Positions 16,845-26,467 of a DNA stretch of 64,000 nucleotides are shown here, piece by piece. The position numbers and the translations under genes are program-made. How positions within the stretch are numbered: the first letter of the stretch is position 1; each line of letters opens with the position of its first letter. The notes below the pieces were generated by a model. The model did no database searches and was not told the origin of the DNA. It saw only the letters and a program-made list of their open reading frames with translations. This DNA comes from Stenomitos rutilans HA7619-LM2 (GTDB lineage Bacteria > Cyanobacteriota > Cyanobacteriia > Leptolyngbyales > Leptolyngbyaceae). The stretch is from contig JAHHIE010000033.1 of NCBI GenBank assembly GCA_019358945.1, positions 1 through 64,000 on the forward strand, given 5' to 3'.

Positions 16845-17014
16845 GGGAATGTCCTTTTACCGTTGCGGCCAATTAAAACAATGGTCTCTTCACCTGCCAA
16901 GATGAAGATATTCCCTGTTCGCTCGTCGATGCGGACGATATAGATGGGCAAGTACATCCTGGTTAAACTGTAGCAGACGCTAAAGCATTCTAGAGTTTGT
17001 GCTGCTGTAGGAAT
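16841..17014 (-). CDS. DUF6888-like small protein with apparent ATT start
   Basis: 57 codons: IPTAAQTLECFSVCYSLTRM, then YLPIYIVRIDERTGNIFILA, then GEETIVLIGRNGKRTFP. This matches the DUF6888 pattern (MPTxxQxxxCFxVC...LPIYLVRIDERTGxxFILAGEE) found upstream of DUF6887. No ATG, GTG or TTG occurs between the upstream stop and the conserved PTAAQ segment. An ATT at 17014 takes the place of the usual Met and has GGAG eight bases upstream. Initiation at the internal ATG (residue 20) would delete the conserved N-terminus. Either ATT is used or the gene has lost its start. Confidence 0.7.
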   Translation of the reverse strand: MPTAAQTLECFSVCYSLTRMYLPIYIVRIDERTGNIFILAGEETIVLIGRNGKRTFP

Positions 17015-17076
17015 GGTTGATACTCCTGAAAACTCTACAGGTTTTAATTTGCCCCTTTAAGCAACAACTCAATCAC

Positions 17077-18063
17077 TCATCCACCGATTTGGGACATGGT
17101 GCGGCTGTAGGTGCCAGTAGTACCAGAGTCGCGTTCTTTATAGTTGATTTCGGGTTTGAGTTCGAGCAACTCGCGCACTTGTTGACGAAGCTCATGGAGC
17201 GGTACGCCCGATCGCAATGCCGTTCTCAAATCAAGCTGTCCTGTTTCGTTGAGCAGGCAGGGACGCAGCCAACCATCGGCAGACAAGCGCATGCGGTTGC
17301 AGCGATCGCAAAAGCACTCAGACATCTGGCTGATAAAACCAAGCGTTCCTTTCGCTCCAGGAATTTTGAACACGTCAGCGGGGCCATTGCCGCGCACCTG
17401 CCCATCTGTCAGTCCCCAGCGATCGCGAATGCGTTGCCGCAGGTCTTCGGAACTGACCCAACCCCGATCGCCAAACAGGTAATCGTTGCCGATCGGCATA
17501 AATTCAATAAAGCGGACGTGCCAATCGCGATCAAGACTCAACGCTGCCAGATCCAGCACTTCCTGATCATTGACACCTGGAATCACCACTACATTGAGCT
17601 TGAGCGGATTGAAGCCAACTCGATACGCTTCCTGAATTCCGTTCCACACTTGCTGCCAGCGGGAACGTCCGTGTTGACCAATGATGGCATCGAACACGTC
17701 CGGTTGCATGGAGTCCAGGCTAATGTTAATGCGCCGCAAGCCTGCGTCATACAAGTCTTGCGCCATCTCTGCCAGCAAGAAGGCATTGGTCGTCATGGAC
17801 AGATCTTGCGTTTCTGGAAACTGAGCGATCGCCCGCACAATCTCTACGACACCTGGCCGAATCAACGGTTCACCGCCCGTTAACCGAAAGCGAGTAAAGC
17901 CAACGGGAATGAACACATCATGCAGTAAAAGCAGCAGTTCATCCTGCGTCAACAAATTCTGCTGCAAAGCATAAGTCAGATCTGCTCCCTCAGGCATACA
18001 GTACTGACAGCGGAAGTTGCAGCGATCGACAAGGCTAATACGAAGATAGTCAACCTGGTTCAT
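17077..18063 (-). CDS. moaA: GTP 3',8-cyclase MoaA
   Basis: 328 residues from ATG 18063. The radical-SAM motif [14 protein letters not shown] (C15, C19, C22) and GGEPLIRPG identify the N-terminal cluster; [15 protein letters not shown]...LRPC supplies the C-terminal [4Fe-4S] ligands that bind GTP. The protein ends in Gly-Gly, a feature needed for MoaA activity. It makes the 3',8-cyclo-GTP intermediate for molybdenum cofactor. It overlaps the upstream MFS gene by 14 bases and is probably co-transcribed; no other moa gene is nearby. Confidence 0.95.
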   Translation of the reverse strand: MNQVDYLRISLVDRCNFRCQYCMPEGADLTYALQQNLLTQDELLLLLHDVFIPVGFTRFRLTGGEPLIRPGVVEIVRAIAQFPETQDLSMTTNAFLLAEMAQDLYDAGLRRINISLDSMQPDVFDAIIGQHGRSRWQQVWNGIQEAYRVGFNPLKLNVVVIPGVNDQEVLDLAALSLDRDWHVRFIEFMPIGNDYLFGDRGWVSSEDLRQRIRDRWGLTDGQVRGNGPADVFKIPGAKGTLGFISQMSECFCDRCNRMRLSADGWLRPCLLNETGQLDLRTALRSGVPLHELRQQVRELLELKPEINYKERDSGTTGTYSRTMSQIGG

Positions 18064-19681
18064 TCTTCCATTGTGACGGATCTTCTGGCTGTGCAATGTG
18101 TCGATCGTCCAATTGAGCGTCTGAAGACACAGACTGAGGTTCAGTGGCCTCTAATTCTAATGCTAGCTCTGACTCTGATGATGCTAATTTCAGTGGAAAC
18201 AACGCTTGCATCATTTGGTGGAGCGATTGTCCACGTTGTTCATGTACCAGCACTAGCGGCAAGAGTGCGATCAAGCGCACGATCGCCGACAGTGCAAAAA
18301 GCCCTGGAATGCCACCATAGTCTGCAAATTCTGCGAGGAAACCGCCAACCGATGTCCCCAGTGCACCACTAATGCCCGCAATCGCAGCCGCGATCGCAAA
18401 GTACGAGGCCTGTTGCTGCACCGGAGCGACCCCCAGTTGGAGATTGTTGTTGCACAGGTCGATCGCCGCCCACGTCGCACCTGCCAGTACATGCAGCAAA
18501 GGGAGCCAAAGCCAGACAGAAAGGGAATTTTCGCCTGTTCCCAACCAGAAGAGCGGCGTGATTGCAACCACTAATCCAACCGTGAGCAAAATGGGACGAT
18601 TACCAACTCGATCGGCAAGCTTACCCCAAAGGACGAGCATGATCAGCGTCGCGCCTGCCTGCAAGCTCGTGTAAAGCGTGACCCAACTCACATCGATCGC
18701 CAGATTCGCCAGCATATACAGGTTGAAAAACGGCGCGCTCAAATTTACCGCAAACGCCCAGGTGCTGAAGTAGAGCAGAAAGCAAAGGAAGTTTTTGTCT
18801 TTCAGAAAGGTGGGGAGTGGGGAGTGGGGAGTGGGGAGTGGGGAAGAGTTTTGAGTAGCGCTTTGCGCCGCTACGCTAGAGAGTCTTGAGTTATGAGTTA
18901 AATTTCCATCTCCCTCGGCTTCCCCTGCTTCCCCTGCCTCTTCTCGCTGCCGCTGCGGATTCACGTCTACCATCAAAAACTGAAAGCCCAGGCTGATCAT
19001 GCCTACAACCACACCCACCAACAGCAGCACACCAAAGCTCTGCATCGAATGCCCTGGGAAAGCTGAGACAACACCTCCTAACAACGGTACGCAGAGCAAG
19101 TTTGTGAGACTGGCAGCACTATTGCGAATGCCAAAGTAGCGCCCTCGTAACCGTCGGGGCACCAGCGCGGCCAACCAACTGAGCCATGAGGCGCTACCCA
19201 ACGCGCCGATCACATGTGTGAGACAGAGGATTGCCAGCGTCCACCAAATGAGCCACTGGGCCTCCATGCCTCTCCAAGTGGCGATCGCAATGCCAGCCAC
19301 CAGCACCAACCAGAGCAACCGTGACGGCGCATAGACCCAGAGGCAGTAGTTGTGACGACTGGTGGTGCGTTCGCTGAGCCATGCCCCCAATGGTTGCAGC
19401 AAATTTGCCAGCATAGGGATCGACGACAAGAGGCCAATTTCGGTTGGACTAGCATGCAGTTCTACCAAAAAATTGCTGAGTAGCACGCCACCTGTGATCG
19501 ACGAGAAGATCGTCGCAAACATGCCGTCATAGGTCGATGCTCTCAAACTCGTGCGAATTAATTGCTTCTCGGCAGGCGGCGATAATGCTTCAGCCACCGA
19601 TGTAGCAGAAGCGAATGCAGTCGTTTGCGGCTCTATAGTGGATTCAGATACGATCGAAGTTAGCCTCACTGATTGCAACAT
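18050..19681 (-). CDS. MFS transporter with repeat-derived central loop
   Basis: 543 residues, twelve hydrophobic helices. The first half has [40 protein letters not shown] and [14 protein letters not shown] (the MFS loop 2-3-type basic motif); the second half starts at [19 protein letters not shown]. The cytoplasmic loop between helices 6 and 7 (about residues 243-292, [14 protein letters not shown] to [11 protein letters not shown]) is encoded by the dispersed repeat at 18811-18950, not by a conserved domain. Substrate unknown. The 3' end overlaps the moaA start, suggesting co-expression; a molybdate role would be speculation. Confidence 0.8.
   Translation of the reverse strand: MLQSVRLTSIVSESTIEPQTTAFASATSVAEALSPPAEKQLIRTSLRASTYDGMFATIFSSITGGVLLSNFLVELHASPTEIGLLSSIPMLANLLQPLGAWLSERTTSRHNYCLWVYAPSRLLWLVLVAGIAIATWRGMEAQWLIWWTLAILCLTHVIGALGSASWLSWLAALVPRRLRGRYFGIRNSAASLTNLLCVPLLGGVVSAFPGHSMQSFGVLLLVGVVVGMISLGFQFLMVDVNPQRQREEAGEAGEAEGDGNLTHNSRLSSVAAQSATQNSSPLPTPHSPLPTFLKDKNFLCFLLYFSTWAFAVNLSAPFFNLYMLANLAIDVSWVTLYTSLQAGATLIMLVLWGKLADRVGNRPILLTVGLVVAITPLFWLGTGENSLSVWLWLPLLHVLAGATWAAIDLCNNNLQLGVAPVQQQASYFAIAAAIAGISGALGTSVGGFLAEFADYGGIPGLFALSAIVRLIALLPLVLVHEQRGQSLHQMMQALFPLKLASSESELALELEATEPQSVSSDAQLDDRHIAQPEDPSQWKNEPG
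18811..18950. repeat. Composite dispersed repeat inside the MFS gene
   Basis: Four GGGGAGT units (18811-18841) are followed by TTTTGAGT / GAGTTATGAGTT and then CTTCCCCTGCTTCCCCTGCC. This is the reverse-complement order of the copy in mutL at 33007-33150. It is read in frame in the MFS gene. Confidence 0.8.
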
Positions 19682-19934
19682 ACAGAGGGAACCAAGCCAG
19701 CGACACAGTTACAACCTGCGATCGCTGCATTCAAGTAATTTCTTGCACAGTAAAGATTCTGTTACCAAACCGCACCACCCGACGGACATACATTCTTCAA
19801 GCGACACCTAAGCTAAAGCATGATTGGTTGTCACCCGATTTGATTTAACCAGTTGTCATTGCCGTTACTTGCTCCCGCTCTCAAAGGCTTTTGATTAACG
19901 TAGTCAATCTCGTTGCCAGCCAGAGCCGCAGCAC

Positions 19935-20678
19935 TTAGCTTTCGCGTGCATGTAGTCCACCGATCGCCACAATCACGACGGTAATATTGTCTCGCCCCCC
20001 GTGGTTTTTAGCTGCATCAATCAGCGCGATCGCGGCTCGTTCGCAAGCGCGAATCGACTTCAGATGTGAGGCAATGAGTTGGTCAGAGACTTCTTCAGTC
20101 AGGCCATCGCTGCACAACAGGAGGCGATCGCCCCCTTGTACCGCCAGCGATTGCACCTCAATTTGATGCAGATCTTCTCGCCCCAGGCACTGCGCCAGCA
20201 CATGCCGCCACGGGTGAACACGCGCTTGGTCAGGGGTCAGTTCACCCACCTTCATGGCTCGCGCCACCCAGGTATGATCTTCGGTAATCTGGTCTAACTT
20301 TGCGCCACGTAAGCGGTAAAGCCGTGAGTCGCCCGTGTGGGCACACCAGACCTGTTCATCTCGAAAAACCACAACCACTGCTGTTGTGCCCATATCAGAG
20401 CGTTCTGGATGGCTGCGCTGATCGGCCAGAATAGCTTGATTGGCCTTAAAAAATGCACCTTCCAGCAGCGATCGTGAACTCTCAGCCGTCTCCCAATGGT
20501 CAGTCAAATGAGTTTGAATCGCCTGAGTCGCTAGACGACTTGCTTCCTGTCCACCTGCATGCCCACCCATGCCATCTGCAACGATAAAGAAGCGCCCATT
20601 CGCATCAATATAGTAAGCATCCTGATTTACAGAACGCAAAAGCCCCACATCCGTAAGACCCGTGAAAAAGCGTTTCAT
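19935..20678 (-). CDS. PP2C-type protein serine/threonine phosphatase
   Basis: 247 residues, the length of a minimal bacterial PPM phosphatase. Metal-binding motifs: SVNQDAYYID, VADGMGGHAGG, HTGDSRLYRLR, LLLCSDGLTEEV and GGRDNITVVIV, all with the expected Asp residues. It resembles cyanobacterial PphA-type enzymes, some of which dephosphorylate the nitrogen regulator PII; the substrate is not evident here. No membrane segment. It is 53 bp downstream of the ABC1 kinase gene on the same strand, so the two may share a transcript. Confidence 0.92.
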   Translation of the reverse strand: MKRFFTGLTDVGLLRSVNQDAYYIDANGRFFIVADGMGGHAGGQEASRLATQAIQTHLTDHWETAESSRSLLEGAFFKANQAILADQRSHPERSDMGTTAVVVVFRDEQVWCAHTGDSRLYRLRGAKLDQITEDHTWVARAMKVGELTPDQARVHPWRHVLAQCLGREDLHQIEVQSLAVQGGDRLLLCSDGLTEEVSDQLIASHLKSIRACERAAIALIDAAKNHGGRDNITVVIVAIGGLHARES

Positions 20679-20731
20679 AAATGGACTTTGCTTTCGTCAA
20701 CGACCATTGCAAGCTAGGGATAGAAGCACCA

Positions 20732-22789
20732 TTATGGCATCCGTTCCGATCGATCAAGGCGCATCATGAGTCGAATGAAAGCAATCGCGGCAACAACGGC
20801 AGCGGCAGCAGGTAACAATGCCCACCAAGCGTATCCTGTCGCCAGCAAAATGGTCGCCGAAAGGGTAAACGCACACACCAGCAGCGTGTAATTTGTTCCC
20901 ATGTTAACGCCACTGAGTCGTCGGAGAATGCGATCGGTCTCAATCGATCGTATACGCACCCGGACATCGCCCCGTTCCAGCTTATCCAGGGTGTCTTCAA
21001 TGCGGCGTGGTAGCCCCAAAGCGGTACTGCTGACCTGAGCGGCCTGCCGTCCAAACTCACTCAAAATACTGTTTGCATCGGATGATGGATTGCCGTTAGC
21101 CATAATTTGCGTTGCAAAAGGTCTTGCAACCTCCATAAAGTTAAAGTCTGGATCAAGCCCTTTACCCACGCCTTCCAGCGTTGAAAAGGCGCGCATCACA
21201 AAGGTAAACGTCGCTGGAAACCGAAACGGTTGCCCGTAAGCAATTTCATACAAATCATCGCTGATTGCGCTCACCGATTGATTTTCAAACGGCTTATCCA
21301 TGAAGTTGTCCAGCATGAACTGCACTGATCGCCGCACAGGCCCCATATCCTCCGCTTCCGCCAGCGCACCCAATGACACCAGGGAAGCCACGACCCGATC
21401 GCCATCTTTCTGCGCCACCCCAAAGAAGACCTCCAGCAGCTTCTCGCGGGTGAGAATCGAGACCTGACCCATCATGCCGAAGTCGTAGAAAATGAGCGAT
21501 CCGTCAGGACTCACTGCAATGTTGCCAGGGTGAGGATCGGCATGAAAAAAGCCATCATTCAGCAATTGATGGAGATAGGCTTTCGCGCCCATTTGCGCCA
21601 GTGATTTGCGATCGAGACCTGCGGCTTCTAGTGCTTCGTAGTGGCTAATTTTGATCCCCGGCAGGTACTCCAGGGTCAATACGCGCGGTGATGCATAACG
21701 CCAGTAGACACGCGGCACACAAACCCAATCTTCATACCGAAAATTGCGCCGAAATGTGTCTGCATTACGCCCTTCATTGAGGTAATCGACTTCCTCGTAC
21801 AGAATTTTACAGCACTCATCGTAAATGCCTAACCAGTCGCGTCCTTTACCCCACTCAGGATGATTTTGAAAGTAGCGGGTAATGCCCTTCAAAATGGCAA
21901 GATCAATCTTAAAGAGCTTCAGCAAACCAGGGCGCTGCACCTTCACCACTACTTCTTCGCCAGAATGAAGTTGCGCTCGATGCACCTGACCCAAACTCGC
22001 TGCGGCTAACGGAATCGGATCAAAACTCTGAAAAAGCTGCTGAATGGGTTTCCCAAAATCTTGCTCAATAATCGCTTTCGCCTGCTCATAGCTAAACGCA
22101 GGCACTCGGTCTTGCAGCTTGGACAACTCTTCCACGTATTCGGTGGGAAAGAGGTCAGCACGGGTAGAAAACAGTTGACCGACCTTGATAAACGTTGGCC
22201 CTAAATCGAGCAGCGTATCTCGAATCCAAATCGCCTGCTTGCGTCGCCGTTGCCGTTGCTTCTCCTCGGTCATACCACCGGGGTAACTCCAGGGCCTCTT
22301 GTAAAGCCATTGCGCAAACAGCAATAGCCACACAAACGACTGAATATCGTATGTGCGACCCAGGCGCGAATAATTTTCGCGGCTCCACCGATAGGATTTG
22401 TCGCTGTAAGCCTTTGGCTTCGACTGGCGAAAGCCCCGATCTGACGACAGGTCTGCGGGTGCTTGTCTAGCACGAACGGCCTGCTCATACTGGTGCACTA
22501 CAGCTTCTTCAGCAGTGACGGCTTCGGGAACATCAGCATCTGGTAAGCCCGTATTGCTTGTATGAAAAAACGCATTATCCGATCGGGATGCAACTGTATG
22601 ACCACTGCTCCTAACCGCAATAGCTTTACCATTTACGCCGTTTACATTTGTGCCGTTTAGTTGGTCGATCTTGTAACCTGGCACCCGGTGATTCGCCAAC
22701 TCATCTGCATCCTTCTGGTGCATTGAGGCACCGTCAACAGGCTCCGCAGATTGCTGTAAGGGGTCGGAGTCGTGAGAAAAAACAGACAC
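20732..22789 (-). CDS. ABC1/UbiB-family atypical protein kinase
   Basis: 685 residues from GTG 22789, supported by AGGA eight bases upstream. The first 130 residues are variable and polar. The UbiB/ABC1 core follows: LGPTFIKVGQLFSTRADLFP (KxGQ motif), AAASLGQVHRAQL, VVVKVQRPG (ATP lysine), FHADPHPGNI (catalytic Asp/Asn) and IFYDFGMMG (metal Asp). Two transmembrane helices end the protein (TLLVCAFTLSATILLATGY, WWALLPAAAAVVAAIAF). Members support quinone or tocopherol metabolism in cyanobacteria and plastids. The specific role of this paralogue is not evident. Confidence 0.9.
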   Translation of the reverse strand: MSVFSHDSDPLQQSAEPVDGASMHQKDADELANHRVPGYKIDQLNGTNVNGVNGKAIAVRSSGHTVASRSDNAFFHTSNTGLPDADVPEAVTAEEAVVHQYEQAVRARQAPADLSSDRGFRQSKPKAYSDKSYRWSRENYSRLGRTYDIQSFVWLLLFAQWLYKRPWSYPGGMTEEKQRQRRRKQAIWIRDTLLDLGPTFIKVGQLFSTRADLFPTEYVEELSKLQDRVPAFSYEQAKAIIEQDFGKPIQQLFQSFDPIPLAAASLGQVHRAQLHSGEEVVVKVQRPGLLKLFKIDLAILKGITRYFQNHPEWGKGRDWLGIYDECCKILYEEVDYLNEGRNADTFRRNFRYEDWVCVPRVYWRYASPRVLTLEYLPGIKISHYEALEAAGLDRKSLAQMGAKAYLHQLLNDGFFHADPHPGNIAVSPDGSLIFYDFGMMGQVSILTREKLLEVFFGVAQKDGDRVVASLVSLGALAEAEDMGPVRRSVQFMLDNFMDKPFENQSVSAISDDLYEIAYGQPFRFPATFTFVMRAFSTLEGVGKGLDPDFNFMEVARPFATQIMANGNPSSDANSILSEFGRQAAQVSSTALGLPRRIEDTLDKLERGDVRVRIRSIETDRILRRLSGVNMGTNYTLLVCAFTLSATILLATGYAWWALLPAAAAVVAAIAFIRLMMRLDRSERMP

Positions 22790-22867
22790 TCGAATTCCTA
22801 AAGTTTTGTTTTATGTAACTGAGTGTAACTGATTTATCAGGTTGAAATCTGGATAAAGGCGGCCAGT

Positions 22868-23194
22868 CTAAGCCAAGCTACTGCTACGGTAGCGCTTTAG
22901 CTCAGCGCGAAGTTGAGCGACCTCTGCTCGAAGTTCATCGATCGTAGCCTGTAAATCGGTTGGTTGAGTCCCGACGGGCACGATCGCCGTGGTAGAACGC
23001 GCTTTTCTAGCGGCCTCTGCGTCTCGTTGGGCACGTGCCAAGACCTCTTCGGTAAATTGACGCAACCGCTCGCGCTGCTCTGCATCAAATTTACCCAATT
23101 CGCTCAGCGTATCGGTCAAAACTCGCTCTGTTTGTTCGTAAACAGCTTCAGCCAGTGCTCTGCCAATAAAGAAAGCATCAAAGGGACCACTCAT
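22868..23194 (-). CDS. DUF6825-like conserved cyanobacterial protein
   Basis: 108 residues from ATG 23194 (GAGAG lies upstream; a longer frame to 23221 is less likely). GPFDAFFIGRALAEAVYEQT, then LSELGKFDAEQRERLRQF, are conserved in a small cyanobacterial/plastid family that I recall as DUF6825. The middle is a long amphipathic helix, and residues about 82-103 (LRAEVAQLRAELKRY) form a coiled coil. No signal peptide. Function unknown; it may be a thylakoid- or polar-associated scaffold, which is speculation. Confidence 0.65.
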   Translation of the reverse strand: MSGPFDAFFIGRALAEAVYEQTERVLTDTLSELGKFDAEQRERLRQFTEEVLARAQRDAEAARKARSTTAIVPVGTQPTDLQATIDELRAEVAQLRAELKRYRSSSLA

Positions 23195-23436
23195 AGAAAC
23201 TCTCTGCCAGAAAACTGCCATGTTTACCCAAGATTATAGCCTGCTTGCCTGGGAGAGCGCGATGAGACTTAAGGTCTAATTTGCTGCTCAGAGGTGGTTG
23301 ATGGTGCTGATATTTGAACTGTTGCATTCTTTGCAAAACTTCTTCTTCATTTTGGCAAGTTGACATAGACTGGTTAGCCTAGACCGGGGTTTAATTTGTG
23401 CTGGCTTTGTCTATTTAACCCCTTCTTCGCACAAAC

Positions 23437-24642
23437 GTGAATCTGCGCCTGTTTATTCCTTTTTTTGATACCTCGGCCCAGGGTTGGTCATCTGAGGCAC
23501 GCTGGCTACGCTGGCTGACGTTTCTATGGCTATTGCTTGGGTTGACGGTTTTGTTTTCTGCATCGTATGCAGTTGCGGATGCCGATCGGGGCGATGGGCT
23601 GTATTACTTCAAGGTGCAAATCCTTTGGATTTTGGTCGGGATGGTAGGGTTTAACCTGGTCGTGCATTCACCGCTGCGCTACATCGTTGGTGTTGCCGAT
23701 TGGTTTCTAGTCGTGATTCTGGGATTAATTTTAGTCACAGCGCTTCCTGGGGTGGGCACGTCCGTCAATGGTGCAACTCGCTGGCTTTTTCTCGGCTCGT
23801 TTCAGATTCAGCCATCAGAACTCATTAAGCCCTTTTTGGTGCTGCAAAGCGCTCGCATCTTTGGACAGTGGGATCGACTGAAACGAGGCACACGGGTGCT
23901 CTGGCTAGGGATTTTTGGGTTAGTGCTGATCGGGATTCTGCTACAGCCAAACCTGAGCACGACAGCGCTGTGTGGAATGCTGCTTTGGTTTGTGGCACTG
24001 GCTGCGGGCTTACCATACTCCTACATGGGCGGTACAGCACTCGCAGGGATTTGTCTGGCCGTACTCAGCGTCAGCTTTAGAAGCTATCAGCGCCGCCGCA
24101 TTCTATCGTTCCTGAATCCGTGGGCAGACGCAACAGGGGATGGCTACCAGTTGGTGCAAAGCCTTTTAGCGGTAGGCTCTGGTGGCAATTGGGGTGCGGG
24201 CTTTGGGCTATCGCAGCAAAAGTTGTTCTATCTCCCCATTCAGTACACCGACTTTATCTTCGCGGTGTTTGCAGAAGAGTTTGGCTTTGTGGGTTGTTTG
24301 GTGCTGATGGTGATGCTGTTAGCCTATGCAACACTGGCGCTACGGGTAGCTATAAAGACACAAAATTCAGTGTATCGCTTAATTGCGATCGGCGTGATGG
24401 TGTTGATAGTGGGGCAATCGCTGCTAAACATCGGTGTCGCTACAGGAGCATTACCCACGACAGGCTTGCCGCTGCCCCTATTTAGCTATGGCGGCAGTTC
24501 GATGATTTCGAGTCTTGTGTCAGCAGGTCTGCTGATCCGAGTAGCGCGTGAAAGCAACGAAGCCCAAGTTGTCCGCCTCGACGATCGCCGACTACAGGGA
24601 AAGGGAGCAGGGCGATCGGAGTCACCGAGACGAGCAACTTGA
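23437..24642 (+). CDS. ftsW: SEDS-family peptidoglycan glycosyltransferase FtsW
   Basis: 401 residues from GTG 23437, about ten transmembrane helices. FSASYAVADADRGDGLYYFK near the start, NGATRWLFLGSFQIQPSEL (catalytic-loop region), GDGYQLVQSLLAVGSGG, FIFAVFAEEFGF and LPLPLFSYGGSSM are SEDS signatures. The GLYYFK N-terminal motif and overall length favour FtsW (division) over RodA (elongation), but a RodA call cannot be excluded. It polymerises lipid II at the septum with a class B PBP. The C-terminal tail (GKGAGRSESPRRAT) is basic, and repeats start right after the stop. Confidence 0.88.
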   Translation: MNLRLFIPFFDTSAQGWSSEARWLRWLTFLWLLLGLTVLFSASYAVADADRGDGLYYFKVQILWILVGMVGFNLVVHSPLRYIVGVADWFLVVILGLILVTALPGVGTSVNGATRWLFLGSFQIQPSELIKPFLVLQSARIFGQWDRLKRGTRVLWLGIFGLVLIGILLQPNLSTTALCGMLLWFVALAAGLPYSYMGGTALAGICLAVLSVSFRSYQRRRILSFLNPWADATGDGYQLVQSLLAVGSGGNWGAGFGLSQQKLFYLPIQYTDFIFAVFAEEFGFVGCLVLMVMLLAYATLALRVAIKTQNSVYRLIAIGVMVLIVGQSLLNIGVATGALPTTGLPLPLFSYGGSSMISSLVSAGLLIRVARESNEAQVVRLDDRRLQGKGAGRSESPRRAT

Positions 24643-24839
24643 GGCAGGAAGCAGCGAAGGTAGGGGAAGCGGTGGAGGCTAAAGGTAAGAAGATTGGCTT
24701 CTGAATCCTGAACTCAAAACTCAGAGTGGCAAACAAAAGCCGACCGCTGATCACTCAATTAACTTAAAACTCAAAACTTCCTCCGCTCCCTCTGCATCCC
24801 CCGCTCCCCTTGCCTTCTCTGCTTGCTCCCCTCCCTCCC
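24643..24839. repeat. Composite dispersed repeat between convergent genes
   Basis: Purine-rich AGGCAGGAAGCAG and GGGGAAGCGGTGGAGG units, then two ACTCAAAACT cores, then a pyrimidine-rich TCCGCTCCCTCTGC / CCCGCTCCCCTTGCC arm. The arms are complementary enough to fold. The last codons of the PTPS gene (to 24840) lie at its edge. Confidence 0.75.
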
Positions 24840-25712
24840 TTACCGCTCTGCCACCACTGGCTCACGCGCCGACATTTGAGTCACCGCTGTTTCTGCTTCA
24901 ATGCCATAAACTTCGCAAGAATTGTTGGGACTTTCAATCAGTTTGACTTTGTAAAGCTGTGCGCCAATGTTGCGGATGGGCTGTTGCAGCAGCGATCGAA
25001 TCTGTACGGCGATATTCTCAGCCGTTGGCACGACTTCAGCAAAGTAGGGAATGTCTTTGTTCAAAAAGGTGTGGTCGAAGGGTTCCACGACGTAATCATC
25101 CACTGCCTTTTGAAAAGCAACAAGGTCAGCAATCATGCCTGTGCGGGGATCGATCTCACCTTTGACGGTGACTTCGAGATGATAGTTGTGCCCATGCCCA
25201 TTGGGACGAGCGCATTTGCCGTAAATTTCGCAGTTTTCTTCGTAGCTCAGGTCGGGACGGGCAAGGCGATGCGCGGCACTGAAGTGAGTGCTGATGGTGA
25301 GATAGGCTTCCATATGGTTTCCGTAGTAGTCTGCCCAAAGTTCAGGGTGTTCAAAAAGCTGAATGCGGACGATCGGCAAGTGAGGTGTAAGTCGCTGCCA
25401 GATGGTACGCGCGATCGCTTCGGTCGTCGGTAGCGTTTCCCGAAATTCAGGCCACGCATCGTTAAGGAAGGAGAAATCGAGCTGGCTGGTGACTTCACGT
25501 TTAATAACCTGCTTCACGTCAGACAGGTTCAACACCATGCCGTATTCATCTAGCTCACCTGCCATCGACACATAAAGGACATAGTTGTGACCATGACCGG
25601 GCGATCGAGCGCAGGCACCAAATTGCTTAAAATTCTCAGCCTCGCTCAATTCTGGCAACCAGTACCGATGGCTGGCAGAAAACTGGGCGCGGCGATCGAT
25701 CGTGCATTTCAT
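24840..25712 (-). CDS. Double-domain 6-pyruvoyltetrahydropterin synthase/QueD family protein
   Basis: 290 residues holding two PTPS domains in tandem. Domain 1 (about 1-130) has FSASHRYWLPELS and CARSPGHGHNY; domain 2 (about 134-270) has FSAAHRLARPDLS and CARPNGHGHNYHLEV. Each has the catalytic Cys and the three zinc His (SASHR/SAAHR and the two of HGH). The CxxxxGHGHNY spacing is that of eukaryotic-type PTPS rather than of the shorter E. coli QueD motif. The product could be 6-pyruvoyl- or 6-carboxy-tetrahydropterin, feeding pteridine glycoside or queuosine synthesis. folE, which supplies the substrate, is at 62768. No que genes are adjacent. Confidence 0.85.
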   Translation of the reverse strand: MKCTIDRRAQFSASHRYWLPELSEAENFKQFGACARSPGHGHNYVLYVSMAGELDEYGMVLNLSDVKQVIKREVTSQLDFSFLNDAWPEFRETLPTTEAIARTIWQRLTPHLPIVRIQLFEHPELWADYYGNHMEAYLTISTHFSAAHRLARPDLSYEENCEIYGKCARPNGHGHNYHLEVTVKGEIDPRTGMIADLVAFQKAVDDYVVEPFDHTFLNKDIPYFAEVVPTAENIAVQIRSLLQQPIRNIGAQLYKVKLIESPNNSCEVYGIEAETAVTQMSAREPVVAER

Positions 25713-25847
25713 AGGTAGGGAAGCAAAAAGAAAATATTAAGTTCCGTTAACGAAGCTCTCTTCAGGATAAACCACATTGCTGCTGACAAGCTTCATTCCG
25801 TTGTGGTCTCTGTCAGACAAGTTGCGACCATACAAGTTGCGATCGTG

Positions 25848-26426
25848 CTACTTGCCTGCGCTCAAAACCCGATCGGCTGTTAGCATCAGCGCTTCAAATT
25901 GTGACTGGATGAGCATTGCCCCTGTGTACTCAGCGGCTTCATAAAGTCCAGCTACTAAAGTCAGGACGGTGACATTGGCTTGGGGTGGGTTCACAATCCA
26001 ATATTCAGAGACACCTCTAGCGGCATATTCAGAGCGCTTGTAACGGTAGTCTCGCTCCTCATTAGCTTTGCCAGGAGAGACCACCTCGACAATCAGCACA
26101 GGCGGCGGCATATCGCGTGTAATCGTGCCGCGTCGATTTCCCAAGACCGCTGCCAAGTCTTCAGATAGCACCATCAGGTCAGGTACACGGACTTGTGCTC
26201 GTGGTCCCATCACTTCAAGCTCCGTGTCCTTATGGCAGATGCAGTCAGCAGGGATGACTTTAGCCAGTTCAAGTGCCAGGAAAAATGAAATCTGTGAGTT
26301 TAAACGGCTTTCTGGCGGCATTGCGACTAATTTTCCTGCCACCAATTCGTAAAGTGTATCAGTGCCATCGTCGTAGTCTAAGTATTCCTCGAAGGTGAGC
26401 CGCTTTCCGATCGCCGCTTCAGTCAT
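25848..26426 (-). CDS. Uma2 family (DUF820) PD-(D/E)XK endonuclease-like protein
   Basis: 192 residues. RLTFEEYLDYDDGTDTLYEL, then VRVPDLMVLS and VLIVEVVSPGKANEERDYRYK, contain the Asp and Glu-x-Val core of the PD-(D/E)XK fold, followed by EYAARGVSEYWIVNP. Uma2 genes are highly multiplied in cyanobacterial genomes, usually as single genes without a partner; their biological role is not settled. The neighbours here (PTPS protein, NRAMP transporter) show no functional link. Confidence 0.9.
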   Translation of the reverse strand: MTEAAIGKRLTFEEYLDYDDGTDTLYELVAGKLVAMPPESRLNSQISFFLALELAKVIPADCICHKDTELEVMGPRAQVRVPDLMVLSEDLAAVLGNRRGTITRDMPPPVLIVEVVSPGKANEERDYRYKRSEYAARGVSEYWIVNPPQANVTVLTLVAGLYEAAEYTGAMLIQSQFEALMLTADRVLSAGK

Positions 26427-26467
26427 AGCGCAGCCTCTTAAATGCCTTATTGCTATTGTAGGGGAGC

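Noticed and set aside
18050-18063. Frameshift or sequencing error at the MFS-moaA boundary
   Set aside because: Both genes have complete ends; the 14-nt overlap is an ordinary operon overlap.
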